A stretch of DNA of 64,000 nucleotides from Conoideocrella luteorostrata (taxonomy: Eukaryota; Ascomycota; Sordariomycetes; Hypocreales; Clavicipitaceae): NCBI GenBank assembly GCA_032433595.1, contig JASWJB010000131.1:1-64000 (forward strand), in the 5' to 3' direction. Under the pieces are notes generated by a model. That model saw only the letters and a list, made by a program, of their open reading frames with translations. It made no database searches and was not told where the DNA came from. Shown here piece after piece: positions 22,695 to 33,743 of this stretch (positions are counted from its first letter, which is position 1; each line of letters begins with the position of its first letter). The translations under genes and the position numbers were made by a program.

Positions 22695-23239
22695 ACCTGG
22701 TATCAACAGGGTCCCTATGATGTGCCCCGCGCTCACAGCCAACGAAGGCTGCAGGCCGTCTAACTTGCGGCAATGTATTGAGCAGACCCCCAGCCCCAAC
22801 ACCTAAAGGGCAGCAGGGAAGCACTAAGGGCATGCAGCCTGCGGAGACTACTCCGTACACATTCTCACAATAACTTACTGGCTTGACAACAGCGATGGCC
22901 GGCTTGTCCCGGCGCTCCATGATGCTGGACTCAACGTTGTCCAAAACCACAGCCACCACAAAGACACCTCCAATTTTTGCAGGCTCGGCATGTTGGTCGC
23001 CTGAGTCGGGCCTTCCACCCTGCCGTTTGTATCGCATTCTCTGCCATGATATCTTGAGGTACGTCACGGGTTCATGGCGGCCGGCACCGCGGTTCGTCGT
23101 GGTCGATAGCCTCACAGTTTGGAAATCGGCTCCATACTTCGATTAATTTATCAACGTCTCGATTAGATTGCATGAGGTCTGCTCAGTATTCCAACCGCTC
23201 TAGGTATGTTGGCAATTTCAAGATACCCAGAGCCACTGC

Positions 23240-23717
23240 GTGTGCCTGCGCCGCCTCGTCTACGCCATCCTATATCGCAAACTCCAAGAGTTAATGGGTT
23301 TGCTGAAGGGTGATCCGAGCAGATCACAACCCTTCGCATTAATGACGCTATGTTCGAACTATTTGATACCTGATAAGGAACTTGCAGACTTCGCTCTTCA
23401 AATGTTTGGCAATTGTCTTTGAAGATGTCACCGAGAAAACGTCAGAAACAGCTGTGCAGGTAGCGCGGAAACTGGAAAAGGGCCCAGACGAGACTTCTTC
23501 GTTTATGGAGATGATGATTATTCTTAGAGAGGATCATCAGGGTCGCAATCATGTATGCCTAGGTACCGTCATTCGGCCCGTTGACCGGAAAAAGGGTAAG
23601 TTTTGCGTCGGCGGTTTTTTGGGCGGCTCCCTCTGGCGTCGTATTTTGCTTCACGCAATCATGCCAGTGACTTATTCTATGCCGTCCCTAGACTTGATAT
23701 CAGTTCCGTCCGACTGA
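23240..23717 (+). pseudogene. Possible frameshifted gene relic, unidentified
   Basis: Two overlapping open frames read as if they were one protein. The first (from 23240) runs through PDKELADFALQMFGNCL and stops at about 23420. A shifted frame then continues with EDVTEKTSETAVQVARKLEK and on to 23717. Composition is protein-like in both parts, and a one-base shift near 23400-23420 would join them. I do not recognise the family. It sits among repeats, which favours a decayed gene or transposon passenger. Chance cannot be excluded. Confidence 0.28.
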
Positions 23718-23887
23718 TGATGGCAATGCTGGGAAGTGTGTGATGCGCCGCGTGATGCAGCTTAACTAACACTGAGACGTTATCACTCAGTATAGTGGGC
23801 GAGGTAAGGTACATAGCAACAAATGGTATTGTGCTCCGCGACATTTCAGAAGCTATGCGTTAGCAGCACCTACCGGGCCAATGTATC

Positions 23888-23961
23888 GACAAATTATTCG
23901 AGACATTTAGGGCAGCGGCAGAGTGACCCCGATGTCTTGATTAATCTGTCAGGCGCGTGAA
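23888..23961. repeat. 74-base palindromic element, copy 1
   Basis: Imperfect palindrome with arms 23888-23904 and 23934-23950 (three mismatches) around GACAAATTATTCGAGAC. It aligns without gaps to 44056-44129: 57 of 74 bases are identical, and 15 of the 17 differences are transitions. This looks like a small dispersed element that has suffered RIP-like mutation. Confidence 0.7.
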
Positions 23962-24264
23962 GCTATAGAGTCAGGATAGTGGCGCTAAACCATTTATTGG
24001 CAATTATGCGAAGGTGTTAATATCTTTGTACGAGTTAGAATAACTACCCAAGTACTCCGTAGACACGACTTGTTCAGGGTTTCATGAATGTCACGGCATC
24101 TTGCCCTTCACTAGGGCAATTTGGGTTGCAATTTAGTTATAATGTGCATTAATCTAGATGCTCCAGACACCGTCTATCATCCGGCTCCGACATGAGCGCC
24201 ATATACAACCTGGGTAATACATATGATGTTCCGCCGCGAACAGAGATTAAAGACTCAAATTGCC

Positions 24265-24815
24265 TTACGGGTTGACTGGGGGAGGGTCGTTGTTAATCAC
24301 AATTGTAAGCGGCGCAACTTGTGCGCAGACATAGTCTCCGGCTCCATTACCACCAGCATGGCAGTAAAGCGGTGCATTGCCCTGGCCAAAGAACCCAACG
24401 CTATAGGCGAAATAACAGTCAGTTTATAGCCCGAGGCAAGTGCGAGTAGAACGACAAGGAGTTTTGGGTAATGAGACAGATGGACTCACGCAGTGCCAAG
24501 TTCATGGTAAATACGAAGACTGAATTCCGAGCCATCAGTGCCGGGATGCAAGGTGAACCGGTACTTGGACTCGCCACAAGTAGTGACTTTGTTTGGCGTC
24601 GGGAAGTCCGGGTTTGACACAGCACAGTCAAGGCCGTCGGCATCCCTGCCTTTCAGCTTGAAGCTTACAGAGTCGATCCTCTTGCTGTCGCCAGTAACAT
24701 ACTTGCGGACGTACAACGTGCTGATTTCAATGTTCTCCGAAGGTTTAGGCTCACTGGCAGGAGCTGCGCTGACAGCGGCAGCTAAAGCGTAGAGAATAGC
24801 GCTGGCAGCTTTCAT
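24265..24815 (-). CDS. AltA1-like small secreted protein
   Basis: Two exons: 24815-24490 and 24400-24265, giving 153 residues, with an 89-base intron. A signal peptide (MKAASAILYALAAAVSAAP) starts at the ATG at 24815; the longer upstream frame has no better start. The mature part has four Cys, and the C-terminal segment YCHAGGNGAGDYVCAQV closely resembles the conserved end of the Alternaria allergen Alt a 1 domain (AA1-like). Such proteins are secreted beta-barrel proteins found only in fungi, often at the spore or host interface. The gene stands alone in a repeat-rich area. Function is unknown. Confidence 0.82.
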
Positions 24816-27800
24816 GGTGTTGACGTGAATGGATCGATATTGGCAAGTATTATCGTGTTGTGAGTAGGTGAAGACATGGTAAGGTATTTGAGGGCGCAAA
24901 GTAACTGTTTTATAGTGTTGTGCATCCCCATCTGAAGCATCTCATGCTTTTTTATCCGTTGCCGCTACGTCATTTCGACCTCGGCCACGTTAGCCAAGCC
25001 AAACTAGCAGCTACTGTGGGGAGTCATCTAGGGTAATACGAAGTTTATAGTCGCATCGATGTAACCTCCCTGGTAGATCATCCCATCAGGCTCAATTGTT
25101 TGTCGCAAATCCGGTGGCAGACCTCGGTGGTGATCTCCTGGGCCTCTCGGATACAAATTCTTAGCAATGCCTTAGCCGATCACAATTCATGATATGATGC
25201 AGATGTAGCGCCACTCGTAACGGACTTTCATTACGCAATCTGATGCAATGACATGGAATTCGTAGAACAGCCGGAGACGTGATAGGTTGCATCGTCTACG
25301 GAGTATTTGCTCACTAAATGTTCGAGGTAGCAACGGCCCGTGATGGTGGAGACCGCGCGCTGGAGTATCCCACAAAGTTCGTATGTTTCGCCATGTCTAG
25401 CCTCAGTCCCATGCCTGACGCACCTAATAATACGGCGCATGACGCATGTTCAGACATGCGGGATTGAGAAAACTCATTGGATAAATGCCTATCATTTTTT
25501 AGTTCGCTATGTTGTCCCGGGCGGGTAATACGTGGGAGCTATTGTCCAGTCTAGAGTGTCCCCAAAGGATTGCTAATCCACGGGAAAGCGCAGTCATCGG
25601 ACAGGATAGCCCGACGGGATTTCGGTGACATCTTTCACTAGCACATTTGGCTCGTGACGAACAATGCTTCACAGTTTCTCTTTCTAGGCTTTGAAGCATG
25701 GCAAGTACTTGGTTCAACAGTAGAGGTCTTTGAACGGCCGAGGATTCGTGGCGACGACGTCAGCGCATGTGCAGATCTTGTCGCACGCATGACAACTTTC
25801 TCAGTGAGGTTCAGTCCAGAATTATTCAGGCTCCCCATGAAGACGTGCCCGACAAAGCTCCGTCTTGTTTTTGCGCTGAGTGAGCGCTGCGCCCCATCCG
25901 ACTCAAGCCGAAGTATTAATTTTTTCTCCCTCTTCTTAACCCTTAACCTTTAACCCCCCTTCCCCCTCTCCCCCGTCCCTCCCAAAAAAATTGCCAGCCA
26001 GAATAAGGTAATAACTTGAAAGATAGCTATAAATCGCTGGTTTATTCAAATGCCATGCTCAGTTTGCATTCGTTCGCATCTGAACAGAAAGGGAGTCGTC
26101 CCAACCATAAGGCTCAACTCACCTCGACCACGACTTTTCCCGTAGATGAACGATTTAATAGCTAATCTTAAGGACATTCAAATTGTAAACACACTAAAAA
26201 TTATTGCTTGGAATATTACTACTCACATTAGCAATGCTATAACTAAAGCAATGCGAACACTGATGGTTTGTCGACCTAAGGCACACACCACAGCTCACGT
26301 ATGCTGGTGTCTGACACATAACCAGCAACGCTCCGTAAACGCTGCAAAAGGTTCTTGCAGAAACCTTCCGTAATTCTTAGGGACTTCACTTGGGATAAGA
26401 TCAAATAGTCTAATAGCTTACCGAATATTTATTGGGTCACTATGCACTTTAATAAAATAATTTAGTTATAATAGGCGCTAGAGCAGGGCTCCAGACAAGG
26501 ATATACTTCTTGAACACCGGGGAAATCTTCTTGATTCAATTATAATACGCTAACAAGAGGGATAAGCCCCCTTCTTATAGCCATATCATTTGATCCGACC
26601 CATCCGGTCAGGTCCAAAACTCACGTGAATTCATTCCAGCCACCCTAGAGGCTTCATTCCGCCCATAATGGCAATGGCGCGCAGCCTACGACAATCCGGG
26701 TTTCAGAACTGCTTCAAGAGCACAATTCATAGTTGCTCCAGTGTCAAGTGACTTTATGAGCTCACGTTGTAATCTACGTGATTCGTCGACAGCCCCCAAG
26801 CAAGTATTATGCGCTATGTTTGTAACTTGTATGATAACACTAAAACACTGTGTTTCTTACTTGTTATCTATGTTGTCTCCCAAACGCGCTAGGATAAGAT
26901 AAGTAGCTGTTACTTTTATACATATGTCCAACATTATGGCATATAAGCTAGTTACACCACGAAGGCTCGCTCCATGGACATTTGATGCCGCCCGCCCATC
27001 GTGTGCACGTACCTTATACTAGTTTAGGATACCAGCGACGTGGTTTTGGAGTAGCAATTCAACTCACTCTTATATGTTGCATATTTCAAGCTCCATTGAA
27101 TGGCAGAGCAGAGATACTCCGGTTGGCATATGCAGCGCGACAGCCCCAGCATTGAACTCCGCAGGCAATAGCGGTCTCGTACGATCTCAAGTTAACCTTC
27201 TGCCGCAGTTCTACGTCTTTTACTGCTACCCCTGCTGAGATTACGTTGCATTCTCTCATCGGACATCCGATGGTCCATCATCACCATACCACTTGCCACA
27301 ATTAGAGCGCAGTATTGTAGGCGGCCTGTAAGTGGGTCGCGCAGATCTTCGCATGGAAATCTCGTCCTGCCTAATGGATATCTTTGGGTTATGCAATAGG
27401 TGGTAAGGTACTAACCATTGAAACCATTGGAAATGGTGTACGGAGTAGTTTATTCGCACGGAAACGGGGCATTTGCGAGTGTCTCACTCCATAAGGTGGC
27501 TGGGCGGCGTGACTTTGGCATGCTACAAATTTAACCCAAAACATCATCCACTCTTCGTTCCACTATCCATCCGCCTGCGCCGCAATTTGTCCGTGCTACT
27601 CACATCTTCATCAGTTTCGCGATACAGGAAGTGTCAGCATTTTATTGGTTTGAGAGCACAGTAAGCCAAGCTGCTCCACACATCCCGATGTTGCGATGAA
27701 TAATGACCCTTCCAAATCGACTCAGTTCGTCTGAACTTGACAACGAGCTTTTATATTAGCAGCGCATTTCGCTTCTCCAATCAGAGGTGGCAATACTTCT

Positions 27801-29339
27801 CAGTTATTGCAGTATAGACAGCATCCATTAACACATATTGAAGCTGTTGAACAACAAGATCAGGGCAATGAACGAGCTAACAGGTAAGAGAGTCGGGTCA
27901 GCATAGGACCCCCTTGCCTGGATTCAACGTAGCCCAAGTGTAAAGGCGCGCGAAGAGTACTGGAGCTGTTTGAACAGCGCACAGGGCAATTGGCCTTAGC
28001 TATGTGCGGCAATGCCGTAAAAGCTGAGCCACATCTTAGAGGGCATTCGCTTGTGCTCTCTCGAACTCAACCTCTTACGGCACGAGATCACTACAAATTT
28101 GGCCGAGCCGCTTCGCTTGCGACAGGACCAAGTGGCGCAAGGTACAGAGTCCCCTGATTTAAGGCTGGGCACTGAATTTTGACTTGCCGCTGTGGGGCAT
28201 TTCCGTCCATGCCTGCTGTGCCGAAGTAATGCAATACCCGTACTTGTTTGGTATGAGAGACAGCTGACTCGTTTTGCGGAACTAGCCACGTACCTGCTTG
28301 CGTGTGCGTGTGTTCGCGAGGCTAACTTCGAGGGACGAGGCAGGACAAAAAATCGCCTAACCTAGCGCTGGCACCTCGTCGTGAGGTTTTCTGGCGGCAA
28401 CTACTGAGCAAACCTCATCAGTTGCGGGGTGTCTCTAGTAGCATCACTATGACATCTCATACCCAGAGGTTTACGTTTATGAGGACTAATGCCAATTTAT
28501 ACCTTCTTTGCACGCAAGCTTATGGTACACTAAATATGGCGGTGTAATAAAACAGTGCGCACATATTATAAATCGTTTTTAATGGCCACAATCAATGGCA
28601 TCAACAGCTAAATGCATCTAGTTTCGCTCCGCTCACCCCTGTTCACTTCGTCAAGACCGGCCTGATCTGATCTTTCGCCTTGAGATAGCCTAGCCTCCGC
28701 CACATCTGAAGTCACGCTTGTGCTAAGTTCTTCAGATACCAGCTGCTTGCAATACCGTATTGTAGTGTGCTTGGAATATGTGGGGCATGGGATCAGCCTT
28801 GCCCTAGGCATCGTGGTTTCGGGGGGGGAGTTGAAAGGGGGTGCACCGTACTATGCTCTTGTGTCCCCTTGTTTGAGGTTATTGTGAACTGAGTCGGCTC
28901 AAATTCCTCTACGTATGAATTGGCCTCGGCTGCGGTACAGCTGTACTATTGTTACAGCCAATCGTAACTTTGTGAGCAGGTCCCTGGGGAGAAAAATTGT
29001 ATATCACCAAGCCAGTCACAATATGCATTATGATTCTAGGCGCAGAGTAGAATAGACATGCCTAGTTAAATTCCAAAACGTCGGGTCAGGGTTCTACACT
29101 AACAATGCAATACTAAAACCACCTTCCAAATACTCCACACACACAGCAATGAATCGTCAACGCACAAGGGGTGGCGCCAAGCATTAATCTGCAAGGCACA
29201 CGACGGATGGGGCCGGGTCTCTGTCTAACCATCAGCCCTGGGTCTTAATATATGTTTTTTCTTTCATGTCGCGTGCGGTGACGTACTGACGCCCACTTCC
29301 GGCAACTGTTTCGGGACCGCCAGTGCAATGACCCAATGA
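24816..29339. other. 4.5 kb gene-poor region
   Basis: No intact gene is seen. Around 26.1-26.6 kb the sequence is AT-richer with a short frame (26146-26373) of biased composition that may be a mutated transposon piece. A pyrimidine-rich tract lies at about 25918-25989. Exact TACGGAGTA copies are at 25297-25305 and 27440-27448. Other frames (for example 27996-28289 minus) are featureless. Confidence 0.45.
25918..25989. repeat. Pyrimidine-rich low-complexity tract
   Basis: Roughly 70 bases made almost only of C and T on the plus strand with short AA interruptions (CCTTAACCTTTAACC-type), ending in an A run. It may be a low-complexity promoter-like or transposon-border tract. It is not the TTAGGG fungal telomere repeat. 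Confidence 0.5.
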
Positions 29340-29597
29340 ATGCAGGATGTGACAGTGTCTCTAGGGTCCTCAACTCGCAAGAGCCCCAATGTAATATCAA
29401 TAGGTAATTGTGAAGTTGCTGTTAATAATAGGGTCTTCGATATGTTATATCTGGATCTGTCCCCGTCATTTTCATCATGTAGCAAGACACAAGTAGTTTT
29501 GAAAGCGCTACAAAACTTTGTTGCTCACCGTCCTCAATGGCGACCTTTCTACACGGCAATTATGTTTCTGACCTCTTCACAAGCGGGGGTACTCTGA
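29340..29597 (+). pseudogene. Probable out-of-frame 5' part of the hydroxylase fusion gene
   Basis: This frame overlaps the start of the hydroxylase gene and ends at TGA 29595-29597. From about 29430 its translation (VFDMLYLDLSPSF, VVLKALQNFVAHRPQW) looks like real protein and continues naturally into the GTLTVLLCMTHIVIG segment of the other frame if one base is added at the G run. The first 30 codons look less convincing and may not be coding. It is read as the 5' part of the same gene. Confidence 0.45.
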
Positions 29598-30865
29598 CTG
29601 TCCTTCTTTGCATGACTCATATAGTCATAGGAAGTATATTCTTCGATGTCGTACACTGGTTGGCGCACAAGTCTCATCGCTCGCCCTACCGAATCCTCCG
29701 TCTCCTCGCACGAACACATCATGCTCATCACCAATTCTTCGATCGACAACTAAGATTCAACGATAAGTTCAGTCAGAATAACAAGTATTCTCACTTGCTA
29801 TTGGAAGTTGTGTGCCAGACACTAGGCACTACTCTCAGCTGGGCAGTCGTTTATCTCTTTAACCGACAAGCGAGTACGGTAGAGAATCATCACCTTTTCC
29901 TACTTCTGGCCCTTCAGGCTATCAGATGTTTAGTTGTTGTATGGAATGAGGGACGTGATTCCAACCATATTTCATACTCTCGACTACCTAAAGACCCGAA
30001 CTTTTTCTTTGTTGGCCCAGAATATCATACTCTCCACCATCTTGAACCTAATAACTATTTCGGATCCATGGTGCGCATATTCGACTGGATAACGGGCACA
30101 GCGGTGTCACTGAAAGGTCGAAGAGTGGCATTGACAGGTTCTAGAGGTGCATTCGGTAAAGCGTTGCAAAAAGAACTACGGCAGGCAAAAGTCAAGAATA
30201 TCAAACCTCTTGTCTTTGGTGTTGACTGGACTTATGAGGACTATGGTCAGCTTGCGGCCATCTTCCAGGACATAGACGTATTGATCATCGCACACGGCAC
30301 TAAAGTCGATAAGGATGCTTGGCAGGCCAACTATCTATCCGTCCTTACATTGATAGAATTGTTCAAGCAGACCAGGGAGTCGAACAAGTTGGGTCTTATG
30401 CCTGAGGTTTGGTTTGTTGGTAGTGAGGCGGAGGTACATGGTGCTTGGACTAGTGACATGGTGAGTTATGTTAACACAAAACGAGCTGTCGTGCCATATT
30501 GCCGCGGCTTTTACGAAGATGATACATTTATATATCGTCACATTGTGCCCGCCGCCTTCCAATCTTCTATGGGCTCAGCTCTAGTTAGTGCGGAATGGGC
30601 AGCGAGATCGACCCTGTGGTGGATTCATAGGGGTGCTAGATATGTGCCAGTCACATATACCGGTTTAGCATTCATCAACTTCTTTCGGTTCCTGTACTGG
30701 GTTACACCCAAGATCATAAGAACTGGGGCTGGCGATAAGGTTCGTATACTCTCGGAGACTGAAACTGTGGTGCATGCGAATGTTACGAAGGCATTGCGGT
30801 GCAAGATACAAGAGCACAAGTCTTGCTGTAAGTATGACACGCCACAGTACTTCCATTTCAACTAG
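29537..30865 (+). CDS. Fatty acid hydroxylase/sterol desaturase fused to SDR-like domain
   Basis: Open frame of 442 residues. The N-terminal half has membrane segments and the di-iron His motifs of the fatty acid hydroxylase/sterol desaturase superfamily: HWLAH, THHAHH and EYHTLHH. The C-terminal half starts with a Rossmann motif TGSRGAFG and has SYVNTK (YxxxK) as in short-chain dehydrogenases. This matches proteins annotated as bifunctional sterol desaturase/short-chain dehydrogenase. The ATG at 29537 opens this frame, but the -1 frame upstream (from about 29430 to 29590) reads LKALQNFVAHRPQW and FYTAIMFLTSS, which looks like the missing N-terminus. A run of five G at 29585-29589 is where one extra base would join them, so the gene may be frameshifted. 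A donor-like GTAAGT at about 30827 also leaves the C-terminus uncertain. Confidence 0.72.
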   Translation: MATFLHGNYVSDLFTSGGTLTVLLCMTHIVIGSIFFDVVHWLAHKSHRSPYRILRLLARTHHAHHQFFDRQLRFNDKFSQNNKYSHLLLEVVCQTLGTTLSWAVVYLFNRQASTVENHHLFLLLALQAIRCLVVVWNEGRDSNHISYSRLPKDPNFFFVGPEYHTLHHLEPNNYFGSMVRIFDWITGTAVSLKGRRVALTGSRGAFGKALQKELRQAKVKNIKPLVFGVDWTYEDYGQLAAIFQDIDVLIIAHGTKVDKDAWQANYLSVLTLIELFKQTRESNKLGLMPEVWFVGSEAEVHGAWTSDMVSYVNTKRAVVPYCRGFYEDDTFIYRHIVPAAFQSSMGSALVSAEWAARSTLWWIHRGARYVPVTYTGLAFINFFRFLYWVTPKIIRTGAGDKVRILSETETVVHANVTKALRCKIQEHKSCCKYDTPQYFHFN

Positions 30866-30975
30866 ATGAAAGCTTTCACACTACTAACAATCCCAAGAAA
30901 ACAGCTACGTCGCATGTCTTTTCCAGTTGTACAGGGCCTGAGAGACGATAGTAGAAACAGAGTCCTCTCTGGCGT

Positions 30976-31110
30976 ATGAGATTAATTCAGACGGGCAATT
31001 ACACCTGTGTCGGCTCTCAATTCAGAGGGTGCTGCAGCACAAGTCGCTATTGCGGAAGCACCTCGGACTGTTGCGCGAAAGCGGATTTTCAACCCGTCTA
31101 TTCTAGGTTT
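30976..31110 (+). pseudogene. Decayed chitin-binding type 1 (hevein-like) module
   Basis: A short stretch translates to a Cys-rich segment containing TCVGSQFRGCCSTSRYCGST and then SDCCAKADFQP. Cys spacing and the GSxF, CCS and YCGSTSD elements match chitin-binding type 1 domains. Some conserved Gly and Tyr positions have changed to Arg and Cys. No signal peptide, catalytic domain or proper gene structure is visible around it, so it looks like a fragment of a former chitin-binding protein or chitinase. The frame stays open to 31374 but the rest is featureless. Confidence 0.5.
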
Positions 31111-31405
31111 TACTCCTCTCATACAGTTAGCTTAGTGCCACGGAGTGGAACTCACGCTATGTTGCCTGCTCAGTCAGCATGCAGCTTCAATGGCCTGCTA
31201 AAGGGGATTGGGATTAACATAATAGAGGGGGCAAGCATGACCTTGGGTTATCTCCCCCACACACGCACTCTACCTAGAACAACAATCATCATCAATAATA
31301 ACCTTAACTCATCAGATCTACTTTCAGATCCTCTTCATTTCACTTTGCCGTCTCGTAGCCACTGGCTTTCGTAGCCGCCGGCTTTAGCACCTCCACGAAC
31401 AAGTA

Positions 31406-32300
31406 TCAATGGCGAATCACAGTGAAACAGCCGCTCTGGAAGGTCGAGGGGCTTGACCATGAACGATTTGCTGCTCTACACAATCTCATCATTGAGCGAG
31501 GATGGACGGCAAGCGATCGCAGCCTGAGCGATTTGGGTTGACGGACGTGGTGGGAGCGCCATGGCGGAAACTCAGAGCTTTCACCACGCAGCAAAATTGA
31601 GCTCGTCCGTGATTGTGTTTCTTGAGGCGGCGTGGCCTGAATATGCTTCCACTGCACCCACACACGCATTCTCAGGATACCTTGCCGGGCTTTGCTCACC
31701 CGATGATCTTTAGGAGAACTTTAATTATGGCGAGGGCGAAGACGACTCAAACCAAAGGCGTTTTGTGACCCTCTACATGGCCAATTGGGCGCCTCAAGCC
31801 ATCCGCTCGGCCTCGTTCTCATTTAACAGACCTCCACGGCAATGCAGCATATTTCTACCAACGACTCGAGTGCCACGGTGAATGACCGACAGATCTGGCT
31901 ACCCTTCGAGCTTATCCTCGGAAGCTTCCTTGACACTGTGGAACAAGGCAAATCGCTTGCGCTGGACTTGTCCTCCGATGGCGAGCAGGAGATAATTAGA
32001 CCCTAGATTACGTCCTCCTTTGCAACCTCTGACGTGGATGAAACTCTCGAGGCCGTTGATCGGCTGAAACGTGTGGTTGAAACCCGTATGCCTGGGATTG
32101 CTGGGAATGAAACGCACTGCCTTGGTGATGCGATCGCGTCATCGTCGAGCGCATCCTCCACAAACAGCTCCCTTCATGGGCCCGGGAGATCGGCTTTAGC
32201 CAGGTTGCACCTGGTCTTCGCATAGCCCACCAGCAGCTATTCTCCTGGTTCGAAATAGTACAGGGGAAACTAAGGCCATGCCGTTGTTCGAGAGCAGTCA
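31406..32300 (+). pseudogene. Decayed unidentified protein gene
   Basis: Protein-like segments appear in succession on the plus strand but are broken by stops and frame changes. First is FAALHNLIIERGWTASDRSL (from about 31465). A segment around 31720-31800 follows in another frame. Next is IWLPFELILGSFLDTVEQGK (from about 31893) running through a TAG at 32003-32005. Last is VERILHKQLPSWAREIGFSQ in a shifted frame from about 32144. The TAG sits where Trp would fit. I cannot name the family. The consistent helical protein character of the pieces makes chance unlikely, but the exact limits are uncertain. Confidence 0.45.
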
Positions 32301-33149
32301 GGATGCTGATCCCGATCATGAAAGGACGCCGTGGGGAGACCATGTCTCTATATCACCATCCCCATAACATTTTCAGGCCATCACAAAATACCCTGCCGGT
32401 ATGTATTTAACAGAGACGGATTCACGTGGCGCACATCCATTTGAAGACGGCTGCGAGCTTATTCTGCCCCATGCTCTCCGAGGCAATGGCTGGGCTCGGA
32501 CAAGCGACGGCGCGTTCTTTGCGGAGAATACGCACGAGAGAGCGGCAGTCGCTAGTCCGGTGCCTCGCAGCACGGAACTATGCTAATAATGGCTGAATCA
32601 TATTATCAAGACGCACTATGTGCAATTGAAGCACGTACCGTGGTACTGGGCAGAAATGGTATAGGGAGGGAAGTGGGCTGTCGATGCGAATGGCGTGGCT
32701 GTGATAAACAGAAATGGATGGAGGCTAACCCGGAATCTCATTAGCAAGGCCGTCAGTTACGAATATCTTAGTAAATGCATACATTCAGGCGGCAACGCGG
32801 GCAAGGCTGCACATTGGACTGTTTTAGCGGGTGAAATCGTCTTAGTGGGTGGTAGAAGTCACAGCTGAGAAATAGCAAAGTAGGACATATGGAGCACGAG
32901 GAGATGAGATCTATTAGTGGTAGCTCTTAAGCCTGAACTACACCTTTCCTGCTGAGCAAAACATCGTCTCTCTAGTAGCCATGACATGGGGAAGGTCTCC
33001 AGAAACTTGCTCGAGCATGTCTCGCAGGGTCTCACGCGTCTTCTTTCCACTGATACATATTTCACAGTCTTTGGCTCATCAACGTCCTCCCTTGCTCTAG
33101 CAATCCTGAGGAGTCTGGATTACTCATTAAGTAGAATAGATACACCTTG

Positions 33150-33240
33150 GCTCTCCCACGTCCTCTGTCGAGGCATCCTAGATCTTGATAGTCTTGTCTT
33201 CTGATGCGGACGCGAGCCGCTGCCCGTCATCTGAGTTCAT
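33150..33240 (-). pseudogene. WD40 repeat fragment with Trp-to-stop change
   Basis: The minus strand reads DDGQRLASASEDKTIKI, then a stop, then DASTED. This is a WD40 repeat consensus with the final Trp codon changed to TAG (CTA on the plus strand at 33178-33180). Only one repeat is visible. It may derive from an NLR-type or other WD40 protein gene that has been lost. Confidence 0.55.
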
Positions 33241-33743
33241 TCGGCGGCTGTGTCTAAGTCTTGTAGGTTGTGATACCTTCCTTTTCCATTTCTTGAAAAT
33301 TCCAGTGCATTTCTCATGGTCTCTTTTGAGCCCTTTAGCTTGATAAGGCGCACGTTGCTTCGTCGCTTCCGACTGGCAGCATGTTCCTCTGCCGCGAGAG
33401 GTGCCGGCTTTGGAACTCTCCGCCGCGCCTCTTTGGCCACAAGGAGCTTGGCAAACTTGGCCTGGTGATTCGGCGGTCCGTTTGTCCTGGGACGACGTGT
33501 CTTTATACCAGACATTGTGGGATGTGGACAGGCATCCCAGTGAACTTGCCCGCTATGGTACTCGCGATAGATGTAGGGATGACGAAGAAGCTTAAGAGAG
33601 GCAAATTGGCGATACCAATCTTCATATATGGAGACGGCTACGACTTGCCTAAGCCAGCCTGGGCGGTTGGCTATATGCGGCTTCAGTAAGAGAATGACGA
33701 GGGCTCTTAGAGACGATGTCCAACATTGATTAGTGGCGGTCAT
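33237..33743 (-). CDS. Uncertain basic ORF
   Basis: Open frame of 168 residues with a true ATG at 33743. The C-terminal half is very basic and Ala/Lys/Arg-rich. There is no recognised domain. It lies directly upstream of the WD40 fragment and ends next to it, so it may be part of the same decayed locus and not a living gene. Confidence 0.2.
   Translation of the reverse strand: MTATNQCWTSSLRALVILLLKPHIANRPGWLRQVVAVSIYEDWYRQFASLKLLRHPYIYREYHSGQVHWDACPHPTMSGIKTRRPRTNGPPNHQAKFAKLLVAKEARRRVPKPAPLAAEEHAASRKRRSNVRLIKLKGSKETMRNALEFSRNGKGRYHNLQDLDTAAE

Larger units (their letters stand above)
22242..24264. other. Repeat- and relic-bearing intergenic region
   Basis: About 2 kb without an intact gene. 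It contains a 12-base tandem repeat (22360-22407), an inverted repeat (22614-22694), two exact TACGGAGTA copies (22849-22857 and 24053-24061), a possible frameshifted relic (23240-23717) and one copy of a 74-base palindromic element (23888-23961). Confidence 0.5.

Noticed and set aside
25918..25989. Possible interstitial telomere repeat
   Set aside because: The CCTTAACCTTTAACC pattern is not TTAGGG/CCCTAA, and the tract is irregular.
26146..26373. 75-codon frame in an AT-richer stretch, possible transposon piece
   Set aside because: No reverse transcriptase, integrase or transposase motif can be seen; left as part of the gene-poor region.
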